64,000 nucleotides of DNA from contig NZ_JAQQGN010000010.1 in NCBI RefSeq assembly GCF_028550595.1, forward strand, positions 28,610-92,609, read 5' to 3'. Shown here in pieces: positions 1 through 9,711 of this stretch. A model generated the notes under the pieces. It ran no database searches. It was not told where the DNA came from and saw nothing but the letters and a program-made list of their open reading frames with translations. Numbering within the stretch: position 1 is the stretch's first letter; each line of letters starts with the position of its first letter. A program made the position numbers and the translations under genes. The DNA comes from Luteimonas sp. BLCC-B24 (GTDB taxonomy: Bacteria > Pseudomonadota > Gammaproteobacteria > Xanthomonadales > Xanthomonadaceae).

Positions 1-814
1 TGCCGGTGCCGCCGATCAGCACATTGTTGCCGGCCACGCCCTCGATCCGGTCGTCGCCCGCACCGCCGTCGACGTAGTCGATGCCCCGGCCGGCGGTGAT
101 GCGGTCCGCGCCGTCGCCGCCGTAGAGCACGTTGCGACCCGCACCGTCGACGCGGAGGGTGTCGTCGCCGGCGCCGCCGTCGACGTAGTTGTTGCCGGCA
201 CCGACGGTGATCGTGTCGCTGCCGGTGCCGCCGGTGATGCGGTCGTTCCCCGAGCCGAGCGCGGTGATGGTGTTGTCGCCGCTGCCCCCTTCGATGACGA
301 AGTTCACCGCCACGCCTTCGGCCACCTCGATGGTGTCGTCGCCGTCGCCGCCGCGGATGGTGATCTCCTGGCCCGAGGCCAGTTCCACTGCGTACTGTTC
401 GCCGTTCACCTCGAGGGCGAGCGCGCCATCGCGGCCGGGCGTGACGCGCACGCGGTCGTTGCCGTTCCCGGTGGCGATCACCAGCTGGTCGGACACGGCG
501 TACAGCTGGCCGCCCTGCTCGACCGCGGTGCGTTCACGGGTGATCGTCACCTCGGCCGACTGGTGCAGCGGATCGATCAGCACCGGTTTGCCATCGGTGG
601 TCTGCGAGCGCGTGCGCCCGCCTTCGTTCGTGGCCTCGCCGTCGATGCGGGTGGCGCCCGCGTCCGCGCCGCCGTTCGTGCCCGTGCGGTCGGCCGCCGG
701 GTCCCACGGCGTCTGTCCGATCATGCCCGGATCGAGACGGGCCTGCGGGTCGAACGAGGGTTCCCACACGCTGGCGCGGGTCTGGGAGGCGGACTGCGGA
801 TCGAACGAGGTCAT
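1..814 (-). CDS. RTX (GGxGxD repeat) calcium-binding protein, N-terminal part
   Basis: The reading frame runs off the left edge of the window without a stop, so only the first 271 residues are visible. The first ~85 residues are polar and low in complexity. From about residue 150 nonapeptide-like repeats appear (GGDGDDTI, GGSGDNTI, GGTGSDTI, GGAGDDTL, GGDGADRI, GGAGDDRI), the calcium-binding beta-roll pattern of RTX proteins. Such proteins are usually secreted by type I systems through a C-terminal signal, which would lie outside the window. No N-terminal signal peptide is seen. ATG 814 has a fair AGGTG ribosome site; an in-frame ATG at 850 is an alternative. Whether this is an adhesin, protease or lipase cannot be told from this part. 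Confidence 0.8.
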   Translation of the reverse strand, partial: MTSFDPQSASQTRASVWEPSFDPQARLDPGMIGQTPWDPAADRTGTNGGADAGATRIDGEATNEGGRTRSQTTDGKPVLIDPLHQSAEVTITRERTAVEQGGQLYAVSDQLVIATGNGNDRVRVTPGRDGALALEVNGEQYAVELASGQEITIRGGDGDDTIEVAEGVAVNFVIEGGSGDNTITALGSGNDRITGGTGSDTITVGAGNNYVDGGAGDDTLRVDGAGRNVLYGGDGADRITAGRGIDYVDGGAGDDRIEGVAGNNVLIGGTG

Positions 815-995
815 GGCCGGGGCACCTGGGCGAGTGGATCGGAGGTCCATATGTACGCCGCCGTATGGCGCGGCCACACTGGGGCGTGCCCTTGGTCGGA
901 CGCCGGTCCGACCGTTGCAGCCGAAACCGTCGATCGCCGCAGCGCAGCATCGTTGGCCTTAGAATGGCGCCCCTTTCACGTCAATGGATCGCAGC

Positions 996-1526
996 ATGGG
1001 CCTCGACTCCGTCCCCACCGGCAAGAACCCGCCGGACGAAATCAACGTCATCATCGAGATCCCGAAGGATGCCGAGCCCGTCAAGTACGAGGTCGACAAG
1101 GAGAGCGGCGCGATCTTCGTCGACCGCATCCTGTCCACGCCGATGCGCTATCCCTGCAATTACGGCTACGTGCCCAACACCGTCTGCGGCGACGGCGATC
1201 CGGCCGACGTGCTGGTGGTGCTGCCGCTGCCGCTGATCCCGGGTTCGGTGATCCGCTGCCGTCCGGTCGGCGTGCTGAAGATGACCGACGAGGCCGGCAG
1301 CGACGAGAAGATCCTCGCCGTACCGGTGGAGAAGGTGTTCGGCGGCTACGCCCATGTCGACGACCTGGACAAGGTGTCCGGCCACTGGCTCGAGCGCATC
1401 GGCCACTTCTTCGAGCACTACAAGGATCTCGAGAAGGGCAAGTGGGTCAAGATCAGCGGCTGGGGTGATGCGGCCGAGGCCAAGGCACTGCTCACCGACG
1501 CGATCGCCGCCTACAAGGCGCAGTAA
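996..1526 (+). CDS. ppa: Inorganic pyrophosphatase, family I
   Basis: Hydrolyses pyrophosphate to two phosphates in the cytoplasm and so pulls biosynthetic reactions forward. The 176-aa product matches the usual bacterial family I length. It has the substrate and metal-binding stretches EIPKDAEPVKYEVDKESG, RYPCNYGYVPNT and the signature DGDPADVLVV with its clustered aspartates. ATG 996 was chosen because MGLDSVPTGKNPP matches the usual family N-terminus; an in-frame ATG at 984 would add four residues. It stands alone between the divergent RTX gene and the HDOD gene. Very secure call. Confidence 0.95.
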   Translation: MGLDSVPTGKNPPDEINVIIEIPKDAEPVKYEVDKESGAIFVDRILSTPMRYPCNYGYVPNTVCGDGDPADVLVVLPLPLIPGSVIRCRPVGVLKMTDEAGSDEKILAVPVEKVFGGYAHVDDLDKVSGHWLERIGHFFEHYKDLEKGKWVKISGWGDAAEAKALLTDAIAAYKAQ

Positions 1527-1648
1527 CCACTGCGCGGGCGCAGCGCCCGTCACAGTTCCCGACATCGCGCCGGTGCGCAGCCGGCGCGATTGCTACTATC
1601 GCCGCTGCCACCACCAGGTGTGTGTCGTGGCGATCAGGGGGTTCCATC

Positions 1649-2758
1649 GTGCGTATTCTGTTCGTGGGCGGCGAAGACAGCCTGCCATCCGATCTCACCG
1701 CCCTCGTGGCCGACATGGACGACAGCTGGGAGGTCCAGCGCGCCGCGGACGGAACCTCGGCCACGGCGCTGATTGCCGACAGCCCGCAGGACGTCGTCGT
1801 CGTGGCCCCTGCGCTGCCGGACATGCCGGTCGCCACGCTGCTGGGCCAGGTGCGCACGCTGCGTCCGGAAACCTCGCGCATCGCCGTGTTCGGCGGCCAG
1901 CCGCCGGCGCGCGTGCTGTCGCTCGCCCACCGCTTCCTGCCGCTGCCGGTCGGCGAGGCCCAGCTGCTCGAGGCCATCGGCAGTCTCGAGGAACTGCGCG
2001 AACTGCTCGACAATCCGGCCCTGCGCGAGCGCATCGGCCAGATCGAGAAGCTGCCGTCACCGCCGCAGACCTACATCGCGCTGGCGCACGCGCTCGAAGC
2101 GGAAGAAGAAACGAGCGCCAGCGACATCGCGCAGCTGATCGCCGGCGATCCGGCGATCGCGGCGAAGGTGTTGCAGCTGTGCAATTCCGCCTATTTTTCC
2201 GCGGGCCGGACCATCACCGACTTGCGCTCGGCCGTGACCCGGCTGGGCATGTCGACCATGCGCGACCTCGTCCTGGCCAGCGAAGTCTTCGCCCACGGCG
2301 GGCGCAGCGATCTGGATCGCCCGGCGATGCAGCAGCGCGCGCTCGTGGCCTCGCAGCTCGCGCGGCGCATGCTGCCCGAATCGAGCGCCGAGCTCGGCGC
2401 GACCGCCGCCCTTCTGGCCGACATCGGGCTGTTGCTGCCCGGCATCCGTGACGAACGTGCCGATCCGGATACGCAGCCGGCCGATGCACCCGGCCATACC
2501 GAAGCCGGCGCCTACCTGCTCGGCCTCTGGGGCCTGCCGATGCCGATCATCGAGGCCGTGGCCTTCCAGCGCGACCCCGCCCGTGCCGGCACGCGCAGCT
2601 TCTGGGTGACCGGCGCCGTCCACGTCGCCACCGCGCTCGCCGCCGGCGAACCCGTGCGTGAGGACTATCTCCAGCGCACCGGCATGCTCGACAAGCTCGA
2701 CGGCTGGCGCGGACACGCCGAGCGCCTGCTGGGCATCGACGAGTCCCAGCACGCCTGA
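1649..2758 (+). CDS. HDOD-domain signalling protein with degenerate receiver-like N-terminus
   Basis: 369 aa. Residues 1-~105 look like a response-regulator receiver fold (VRILFVGG start, alternating hydrophobic strands), but the usual phospho-acceptor aspartate is not evident: the strand reads VVVVAPALPD. Residues ~135-330 form an HDOD domain (LPSPPQTY, IAGDPAIAAKVLQLCNSAYF, VTRLGM), a catalytically inactive relative of HD phosphohydrolases that in related proteins acts as a protein-interaction or output module in signalling. GTG 1649 is preferred because an AGGGGG ribosome site lies seven bases upstream; the frame stays open to an upstream ATG at 1622. The specific pathway is unknown. Confidence 0.85.
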   Translation: MRILFVGGEDSLPSDLTALVADMDDSWEVQRAADGTSATALIADSPQDVVVVAPALPDMPVATLLGQVRTLRPETSRIAVFGGQPPARVLSLAHRFLPLPVGEAQLLEAIGSLEELRELLDNPALRERIGQIEKLPSPPQTYIALAHALEAEEETSASDIAQLIAGDPAIAAKVLQLCNSAYFSAGRTITDLRSAVTRLGMSTMRDLVLASEVFAHGGRSDLDRPAMQQRALVASQLARRMLPESSAELGATAALLADIGLLLPGIRDERADPDTQPADAPGHTEAGAYLLGLWGLPMPIIEAVAFQRDPARAGTRSFWVTGAVHVATALAAGEPVREDYLQRTGMLDKLDGWRGHAERLLGIDESQHA

Positions 2759-3002
2759 GGATCCGCCCGCGCGCCGGGCGTTTCTCTTGTCACGGTGCGT
2801 CGACGGCGATCTTCCGCCGTGCGAAGCGGCGCGCTGCGTCCGCGTGCGTCGTCCGCCGTGCATGACCTCCACCGACACGCGCCGAGCCGCGGGCGCGATA
2901 TGCCCCGGGTTCACGCCGGCCTCGATCGGGGACGAGACAACGCACCGCGCTCGCCGGCGCATGATGTCCCGCATTCGGAGCGGCCGGAACTCGAGAACAA
3001 AA

Positions 3003-3025
3003 AAAGGCGGGCCCGAAGGCCCGCC
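3003..3025 (-). terminator. Rho-independent terminator of the TonB-receptor gene
   Basis: A perfect 8-bp GC stem (GGCGGGCC / GGCCCGCC) with a CGAA loop lies just beyond the receptor stop codon. On the minus strand it is followed by a run of Ts (the A-run at about 2998-3005). The rest of 2759-3052 shows no supported gene. Confidence 0.85.
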
Positions 3026-3052
3026 TTTCTGCGTTTCAGGATCGCGGAGCGA

Positions 3053-5887
3053 TCAGAAGCGCTGGGTATAGCGCATGTACATGAAGCGACCGATGTCGAA
3101 CTCCGGGTAGTACGGGAAGCCCGTGCTGACGTTGCCGCCGTTGAACATGATGGCGGCTTCGCGATCGAACACGTTGTCGACGCCGAGCGACACCGTCGCA
3201 TCCCACGGTGCGTTGTACGACACCTGCAGGTTGTGGAAGGTGTTCGAACCCAGGCGATTGCGCGGCGCGGTTTCGCCGTTCTGGTAGCGATCCGGATCCG
3301 AGCACGGACGGTTGGCCACGCAGCCGTCGTTGATGCCCGAGTAGTAGCGCATGTTCCAGGTCGCGTTCCAGTCCTCGTTGATCTCCCAGTTGGTGCTGAG
3401 CGTCGAACGGATGCGGAAGTAGCCCGGATCACCAGCGCCGCCGACGAAGATGTCATCGCCCGCGGAATTCTGGCCCAGCGTGTCGTACTGCGCCAGGTAG
3501 CTGGTCTGCCAGTCGAACGTGAAGCGGCCAAACGCCGTGTCAGCCATGCGGTAACGCGCACCGAAGTCCCAACCCTCGGTTTCCAGCTGTCCGAGGTTGG
3601 TCAGGCCGTAGAACATGTCCGAGATGTGGCCGTCGGCGGCACGGGTCACGTTCGCGCAGCGGCTCGCATCACCCAGCACGTAGCAGTCGCGCAGGATGCG
3701 GTTGACGCTGTCCTGGATGATGTAGTTCGAGAGCTTGTAGTTGTACCAGTCCAGGCTCAGCGTCAGGCCCTCGGCGAAACCGGGGCTCCACACGATGCCC
3801 GCAGTCCGGCTGATCGACGACTCGGGTCCCAGATCCGGGTTGGAGCCGGAAAGGAACTGGTCCGGCGTCTGGCACGGCCACGAGGTGCAGGGCACGAGGC
3901 CCTGGCCGAGCTGAACGTAATCCGGTGCCACGCCAGCCGCCGTACACGCCGCATTGCCGGCAACGCTGCCCGGCACGCCGACCGAGCACGGGTCGGTATA
4001 GCTTTCGAAGCTGCCACCGATACCGCCGTACAGGTTGTCGATCGACGGCGCACGGAAACCCTGCGCCCACGTCGCGCGCACCGCCACCGAGTCGATCGGG
4101 CGCCAGATGAAGCTCGCCTTCGAGTTGGTGGTGTCACCGAAGTTGCTGTAGTCCGAATAGCGCGACGCCAGGTTGAGGGTCAGCTCCTGGGCGTACGGCA
4201 GGTCGGCGAGCAGCGGGATGTTAAATTCGAGGTAAGCCTCGTTGACCTCGTACTCGCCCTGGGTGGTGGTCGCCGGCAGGCCGGTCGAGTTGCCACTCTG
4301 GTTGAACGCGTCCGGCACGAAGCGGCCGGTCTCTTCACGACGTTCCAGACCGAACGCGAAACCGAAATCGCCTGCAGGCAGCTCGAACAGACCACCGCTC
4401 AGGTTGGCGGAGTAGATCTTCGAGCTGGTCTCGCCGGTGTCGGTGTAGGTCGGGAACAGGAAGTTCTGGACGTCCGCGTTCGCCAGTGAGCCGGGACCCT
4501 CGACGCCGAACGGCAGCAGCGGGTTCCACGGCGTGCAGCCGGCGACCACGTTGCCCACGGTGCCGCAGCGCGCGACGCCGCTGGCATCGATGAACGAGGG
4601 ACCAAGGGCCGGTGCGGTAGCCAGCAGGCTGGCGTCACCGTAACCGGTCTTCGTGACCTCGTTACGGTTGTTGGCGTACGTCACGTTCCAGTCCCACGGA
4701 CGCTCGTTCACATCGAAGTAGCCGCTCAGGCCGGCGACGACGCGGAACGTGGTCAGCTCGCTGCGCGTGGTACGCGGCACTTCCCACAGGCGGCGACGGA
4801 ACTCGATGTCTTCACCGACCGGGTTGAACACGCTGTCACCCGAGAGCGGAGTGTCGAACGCGAGCGACTGGTAGGGATAGCCGGCGATCTGCTGATCGGT
4901 CGAGCGCTTGTTGTAGAGGATGTCGGCGTTGAAGGTGACGCGGTCGGTGAGGTCGTAGTTGATGTTGGAGAACACCGACTTCCGCTCGAGACCCGTCTGC
5001 ACGAACATCTGCTGGTTGGCGTTGGCGTTGAACGCAGCGGTGTGCGGCACGTAATCCGCGCGGTTGGCCGGATTGCCACCCGGACGCAGCGTCAGCCAGG
5101 TCTCGGTCGCCTCGTCGAACCACGAGCCGTTCTGGCTCACCGGGCTGAAGCCCGAGCCCGGATAATCCGGACCGGCGTTACCGAACGCGCTGAAGAAGCG
5201 ATCGCCGGCCAGGATCGGGTCGGCCTCCATGAACTCGGCGGAGATCGTGATACCGCCGCGCTCGTTGCTGGTACCGAACGTGCCGGAATAGATGGTCTCG
5301 CCGCCGTCCCCCTGGCTGAACTGACCGTACTGCACCGAGGCTTCCGCACCGTCGAAGCGCGAGCGGGTGATGACGTTGACCACCGCGGCGATCGCGTCGG
5401 AGCCGTACAGCGCGGACGCGCCGTCCTTCAGGATGTCGATGCGCTCGATCGCAGAGACTGGAATCTGGCTCAGATCCTGGAAGCCGCCGGTGGTCGCGCC
5501 GAGACGGACGCCGTTGATCAGCACGAGGGTGCGAGTGGCGCCCAGGTTACGGATGTCGATGTAGTAACCACCGACGTTCTCGCCCGACGCCAGGGCGTCG
5601 GCACGCGAGATGGACGGCGAACCCGCCGAGGAGATGTTCTGCAGCAGGTCGGCAACGGTGGCCTGACCCGAACGCGAGATGTCCTCGCGCGAGACCGTCA
5701 GGATCGGCTGCGAGTTCTCGATCTCGACGCCACGAATGCGCGAGCCGGTGACCTGGATGCGATCGAGGTTGGTGGCACCGGTGGCGGTCGCCTGTTCCTG
5801 GGCGGACACGGCCGCCGGCACGAGGGCCGTCAGCACCGCGAGGGGCAGGAGGCCCTTGCGCAGTGCGGGAGTGCGAAGATTCTTCAA
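3053..5887 (-). CDS. TonB-dependent outer-membrane receptor
   Basis: 944 aa. A signal peptide (KNLRTPALRKGLLPLAVL, cleavage after AVSA) is followed by a plug domain (~45-165; QVTGSRIRG, ADLLQNISS, RNLGATRTLVLINGVRLG, IERIDILKDGASALYGSDAI) and a long 22-strand-type beta-barrel that ends in the C-terminal aromatic residue typical of BAM substrates (YTQRF). It imports a scarce ligand using TonB energy. The substrate cannot be read from sequence; large receptors of this type in Xanthomonads often take oligosaccharides or metal chelates. The start is TTG 5887, with GGAG seven bases upstream and directly preceding the signal peptide; the frame is open to 6046. The AraC-type gene immediately upstream on the same strand is a likely regulator. 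Confidence 0.93.
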   Translation of the reverse strand: MKNLRTPALRKGLLPLAVLTALVPAAVSAQEQATATGATNLDRIQVTGSRIRGVEIENSQPILTVSREDISRSGQATVADLLQNISSAGSPSISRADALASGENVGGYYIDIRNLGATRTLVLINGVRLGATTGGFQDLSQIPVSAIERIDILKDGASALYGSDAIAAVVNVITRSRFDGAEASVQYGQFSQGDGGETIYSGTFGTSNERGGITISAEFMEADPILAGDRFFSAFGNAGPDYPGSGFSPVSQNGSWFDEATETWLTLRPGGNPANRADYVPHTAAFNANANQQMFVQTGLERKSVFSNINYDLTDRVTFNADILYNKRSTDQQIAGYPYQSLAFDTPLSGDSVFNPVGEDIEFRRRLWEVPRTTRSELTTFRVVAGLSGYFDVNERPWDWNVTYANNRNEVTKTGYGDASLLATAPALGPSFIDASGVARCGTVGNVVAGCTPWNPLLPFGVEGPGSLANADVQNFLFPTYTDTGETSSKIYSANLSGGLFELPAGDFGFAFGLERREETGRFVPDAFNQSGNSTGLPATTTQGEYEVNEAYLEFNIPLLADLPYAQELTLNLASRYSDYSNFGDTTNSKASFIWRPIDSVAVRATWAQGFRAPSIDNLYGGIGGSFESYTDPCSVGVPGSVAGNAACTAAGVAPDYVQLGQGLVPCTSWPCQTPDQFLSGSNPDLGPESSISRTAGIVWSPGFAEGLTLSLDWYNYKLSNYIIQDSVNRILRDCYVLGDASRCANVTRAADGHISDMFYGLTNLGQLETEGWDFGARYRMADTAFGRFTFDWQTSYLAQYDTLGQNSAGDDIFVGGAGDPGYFRIRSTLSTNWEINEDWNATWNMRYYSGINDGCVANRPCSDPDRYQNGETAPRNRLGSNTFHNLQVSYNAPWDATVSLGVDNVFDREAAIMFNGGNVSTGFPYYPEFDIGRFMYMRYTQRF

Positions 5888-6076
5888 GTTCTCTCTCCAG
5901 AGTGTGTGTTGCGTTACTGACGCGTTAAAAACGCCTTCAGCACGGTACGGGGCCAGCCTCTGTTCATGCCTTGCCATCACCGCCCGGTGTGTTTGCCGAA
6001 TCTGGCGCCCCACGTGAAAACGCCCCAGTGGCGGGCGGTCCGTCACCGGGGCGCAACAGCGACGCGTTATGGAATC

Positions 6077-6928
6077 TCACACCGCGGTAGCGGTCGCCTT
6101 GGCAGCGCGCGCGGCGCGATAGCGGCTGGCCGACATGCCGTGGTGGCTCTTGAATGCACGCGCGAAGCTGCAGCAATTGTCGAAGCCGGTGGCCGCCGCG
6201 ACCTCGCCGATCATCATCGACGTGGTGCGCAACAACAGCCCCGCGCGCTCCAGACGCAGACGCACCGACAGGGCCTGCGGGCTCTCGTCGTAGAGCGCAT
6301 GGAACGCCTTGGAGAAGTACCAGCTCGAAAAGCTGGTGAGATCGGCGAGCTCGCTGATGCGCACCACGCGATCGCTGTTGCCTTCCAGATACAGACGCGC
6401 GCGCTGCATGCGGCCGAACACCTGCCGCTTGCGCAGCCTTGACCGGCCGGGGCATCGGCGCACGCGGGCCGCCAGGTCGCGCTGGACGGCGGCCAGTTGC
6501 AACAGCAGCGGACGCACCGCCACCCCGTCGTCACCCGCGGCCGCGGCGCCGCGCCACAGGCGCAGCAGCATCCGCAGGTCCTGCGCGGGGACCCGGCCAC
6601 GTCCGGCATACAGGCTGCCGTCGTTGAGCGCCTGCAGACTCTCGAGCGCGCGTGCATCCAGGGCGACGCCGATGCAGACGCCTCGGGCCCCCGTCTGGAT
6701 CAAGGGCGTGGACTCCTTCTCGAAGGCCATCCAGTCGCCGCAACGCATGCGGAACCGGCCCTCACGCGACTCGATCCAGCCGTCGCCGCGCACCTGCACC
6801 CAGATGTTGAACACCGGCGCCGTGACCTGGACGGCGCCGAGGCGCGCGGCCCCGACACACTGGGCGGATCCCTGGGCCGATTCGAATTGCAACACGTGAC
6901 CGCGGGTCGACCAGAGAGACGCTTGCAT
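6077..6928 (-). CDS. AraC-family transcriptional regulator
   Basis: 283 aa. The C-terminal ~100 residues hold the two AraC helix-turn-helix motifs: first RISELADLTSFSSWYFSKAF, then the second helical block MIGEVAAATGFDNCCSFARA with a following FK..HGMSASRYR. The N-terminal ~150 residues resemble a cupin-like effector domain (GDGWIESREGRFRMRCGDWM). The gene lies about 190 bp upstream of the TonB-receptor gene, same strand, so it probably controls it in response to the imported ligand. ATG 6928 was chosen; an in-frame TTG at 6943 is possible. Confidence 0.9.
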   Translation of the reverse strand: MQASLWSTRGHVLQFESAQGSAQCVGAARLGAVQVTAPVFNIWVQVRGDGWIESREGRFRMRCGDWMAFEKESTPLIQTGARGVCIGVALDARALESLQALNDGSLYAGRGRVPAQDLRMLLRLWRGAAAAGDDGVAVRPLLLQLAAVQRDLAARVRRCPGRSRLRKRQVFGRMQRARLYLEGNSDRVVRISELADLTSFSSWYFSKAFHALYDESPQALSVRLRLERAGLLLRTTSMMIGEVAAATGFDNCCSFARAFKSHHGMSASRYRAARAAKATATAV

Positions 6929-7038
6929 GGACACACCGTTCAACGAAGGGGGACGGTGTTATGCCTGTCGCGACAGCGCTCTGCCCGAATGCCGACCAAA
7001 ACTTTGCCGAAATTGTTGCCGCATGTGACCCGAAAAAG

Positions 7039-9366
7039 TTACGAAACCTTTTTCCTCATGGACAACAACCACTTAGCGAGCGTCTCATCGGCCCGCCGCG
7101 CCCCGGGAAGCGGCATGAATCCGATATCCGTGCCGTCCTCGGATGCGATGGAGATGGCCCAGGCGTCGACCGCCGTGCTGTACCCGTTGGTCGCGCTGCG
7201 ATGCGGTTTGGATATGCAACGCGAGGCGCCCGGTACGAGGGCATCGGGCGCGACCTCGAAGAACGTCAGCCGGGTCCGGCAGGCCGCGTCGCCGTCGAGG
7301 TAGGACAGCCGGCCGTCCGGATCCACGTTCCAGGCGCGGTACCACCAGCGGGTCGGGAGCACATCACTGTGCTGGCGGACACTGGCGGCCGAAAGCGCGG
7401 TATCCGCCGACCACAGCCCGTTGCCATCCAACCGGGTGAACAGCACGCGCTGGCCCGCCGCATCGAAGCGGACCTGGGACACACCTTCGATCCGCCCCAG
7501 AACGTCCCAGCGGTCACGCGCGTAGGCCACCAGTGCCACGCGCCCCTCCCCGTCTTCCTCGACCACCAGCAACTGGTCCTCGGGGCCGTACGCGGCCTGC
7601 ATCGGCCGGCCGCCCGGTATCTGCAGGACGGTGGTGTGCCCGGTCGCCGGCTCGATCTCCAGGGCCGACGCCTTCCCGTCTGCATCCAGCGCCAAGGTCA
7701 ACAATCGCCTGCCATCCTGCGACCAGAGCGGTGCTTGCCGGGTGTCCGGCCGCACGCCCTCGATCGGGCGCAGGGAATCCGGGCGGCGCAGATCCGCCCA
7801 CCACAGTTCGAAGCGGCCGGCACGGTCCGAGGTGAACGCCAGTTGCTGGCCATCGGGCGACAGGGTGGGCTGCGTGTCGCGTCCCGAGGACGCGAACAGG
7901 GGCGTGTCCTCGCCGGTCGCCGCGTCGATGCGGCGGATGCCGAAATGCGGCCGCCGGTGCACGAACGCCAACATGCCGCTCTGCGCCGAGATGGCCGGCG
8001 CCTGCGCGTCCTCGATGCCGAGATCGGCGAACGTGCCGGAGTCGGCGTCGAGCAGATACAGCCGCGACTCGTGATCGACGCGGATGCCGAACACGATGCC
8101 GCGGCTGTCGGGCGCCCAGGCCAGGCCGCGCATCTCCGCGCCGAGCCGGGTCAACTGTTCCGCCTTGCCGCCATCGATGGGGATGCGCCAGACATCGCCC
8201 ATCTGGGGATTGCGGACGAAGGCGATCCAGCGCCCGTCCGGCGAGACCTTCGGCACGGCATCCAGATCGCCCGGCCGCGCCTCGTAATCGAGTTCGCGCC
8301 AGCGCCCGTCGACCGGATTCAGCACCCGCATGCGCCCGCCGTCCGGCACGCCCGTCATCGTGCCGAACAACAGCCCGCTGCCGTCCGGCAGCCAGTCGAA
8401 GCTCAACAGCTCACTGCCGTCGCAGCGTGCGATCTCGCGCTCGTCGCCGGCGCCGGTGGCCGCGATCAGCATCACGCGACAGGCTCCGTCCTCGCTGCGC
8501 CTGGCAAAGGCGATTTCGCGGCCGTCCGGAGACCAGGCGGGGAGATCATCGCGATCACCTGGTCCCGGGCGGCTCAGGATCCGCGGCGCGGCGCTGGTCG
8601 TGGTCTGCACCCGGATGGCCGCACTCTCGCCGCCGTCGGCCGTGGGCGATGCGGAATACGCAACCATCGACGCATCGGGGGACAGGGTCGGCGAGAGTTC
8701 GAAGCCGGCGGCGTTGGTGATCAGGCGGTAGGGCCGCCCCGGACCGGCAAGAGGCTCGACGCGCGGCGCGGCACCGTCGCCCGGCGCGGAGACCAACGTC
8801 AGGCCGGCGACGACGCCGGCCAGCAGGGCCGCGGCGGCCACCGCGAGCAGCCAGCGTGCGCGGGGCCGGGCGACCGGGGCTGCCGCGCCCGGCCCGGCCG
8901 TCGGCACAGAGGCGGGAACGAGCGCGGCGAACGCCGGGTCGGTCACGCGGCCCGGTGCGGACTGCACGCCGGCATCGACCGGCACTTCGACGACCGTCTC
9001 GATCGCCTCGACCGGCACGGTCAACCGGTAGCCGGTCTTGGCGATCGTCTCGATGTACCGCCGCCCTTCGGCCGCGCTCACGGTGCCGGCGCCGAAGGCC
9101 TTGCGCAGCTGCGTCACCGCCTGGGTGAGGACGTCGTCGCCCGGCAGCGTATCGGGCCAGGCCCGCGCGAGCAGATCGCCCCGCGTCCACACGTCGCCGG
9201 GGGTTTGCGCCAGCAGGCGCAGCACCGCGATGGACTTCGGCGTCACGCGCGCGATGTTCCGGGCACCGGGCACGGCGATCTCGCGCGTCGCGAAGTCCAC
9301 CGTCGCGGCACCGATGCGCAGCCGGAGCGGCGTCTGATCGTCGTGGAAGGGGCTGGTGCTGGACAT
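7039..9366 (-). CDS. Winged-helix DNA-binding protein with TM helix and TolB/PD40 beta-propeller
   Basis: 775 aa with an unusual order of domains. Residues ~15-120 form an OmpR/CadC-type winged helix (RVTPKSIAVLRLLAQTPGDV, DVLTQAVTQLRKAFG, RYIETIAKTGYRL). A proline/alanine linker follows, then one transmembrane helix at ~190-212 (LLAVAAAALLAGVVAGLTLV). The C-terminal ~550 residues form a periplasmic beta-propeller with repeated PD40 strands (LSPDASMVAYSA, WSPDGREIAFAR, VSPDGRWIAFVR, LSPDGQQLAFTS). The architecture resembles CadC-like membrane-bound regulators that sense across the inner membrane. ATG 9366 is preferred to the upstream in-frame start at 9396. Its target genes and signal are unknown. 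Confidence 0.88.
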   Translation of the reverse strand: MSSTSPFHDDQTPLRLRIGAATVDFATREIAVPGARNIARVTPKSIAVLRLLAQTPGDVWTRGDLLARAWPDTLPGDDVLTQAVTQLRKAFGAGTVSAAEGRRYIETIAKTGYRLTVPVEAIETVVEVPVDAGVQSAPGRVTDPAFAALVPASVPTAGPGAAAPVARPRARWLLAVAAAALLAGVVAGLTLVSAPGDGAAPRVEPLAGPGRPYRLITNAAGFELSPTLSPDASMVAYSASPTADGGESAAIRVQTTTSAAPRILSRPGPGDRDDLPAWSPDGREIAFARRSEDGACRVMLIAATGAGDEREIARCDGSELLSFDWLPDGSGLLFGTMTGVPDGGRMRVLNPVDGRWRELDYEARPGDLDAVPKVSPDGRWIAFVRNPQMGDVWRIPIDGGKAEQLTRLGAEMRGLAWAPDSRGIVFGIRVDHESRLYLLDADSGTFADLGIEDAQAPAISAQSGMLAFVHRRPHFGIRRIDAATGEDTPLFASSGRDTQPTLSPDGQQLAFTSDRAGRFELWWADLRRPDSLRPIEGVRPDTRQAPLWSQDGRRLLTLALDADGKASALEIEPATGHTTVLQIPGGRPMQAAYGPEDQLLVVEEDGEGRVALVAYARDRWDVLGRIEGVSQVRFDAAGQRVLFTRLDGNGLWSADTALSAASVRQHSDVLPTRWWYRAWNVDPDGRLSYLDGDAACRTRLTFFEVAPDALVPGASRCISKPHRSATNGYSTAVDAWAISIASEDGTDIGFMPLPGARRADETLAKWLLSMRKKVS

Positions 9367-9656
9367 CGAAGGGCCGGATCTACTCGGCGCACACAATAGC
9401 GACCGCCAACTGAATCGAATGCAAGGTTCGCGACAGACTCCGCACAGCGCCTGTCACATTCCGTCAGGTCTCCAGCCCGATTCGAGTGACTGGCCCGCTC
9501 GGCGCCCGGCGGCACGGAGTCACCGGCCCGCGCAGCCCTCCTCGGGGCGCCGCGCAGCCGCCCCGCATTGCCCGGTCGCCCGGTAGAGCCCCGCTTGGAC
9601 TGCGGCGCGCCGGTTGACGTCCATGCCTCGATCCGGCGAACGCGGCGTATGGCCAA

Positions 9657-9684
9657 CGAAAAAGCGGGCCTCTCGGCCCGCTTT
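9657..9684 (-). terminator. Rho-independent terminator of the DUF4136 gene
   Basis: Stem AAAGCGGGCC / GGCCCGCTTT with a TCTC loop, read on the minus strand into five Ts. It sits 28 bases past the stop of the lipoprotein gene. The remainder of the 345-base gap 9367-9711 (which includes the upstream region of the winged-helix gene) shows no other supported feature. Confidence 0.85.
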
Positions 9685-9711
9685 CATATCCAGCGCATCG
9701 ACTCGGCAGCG

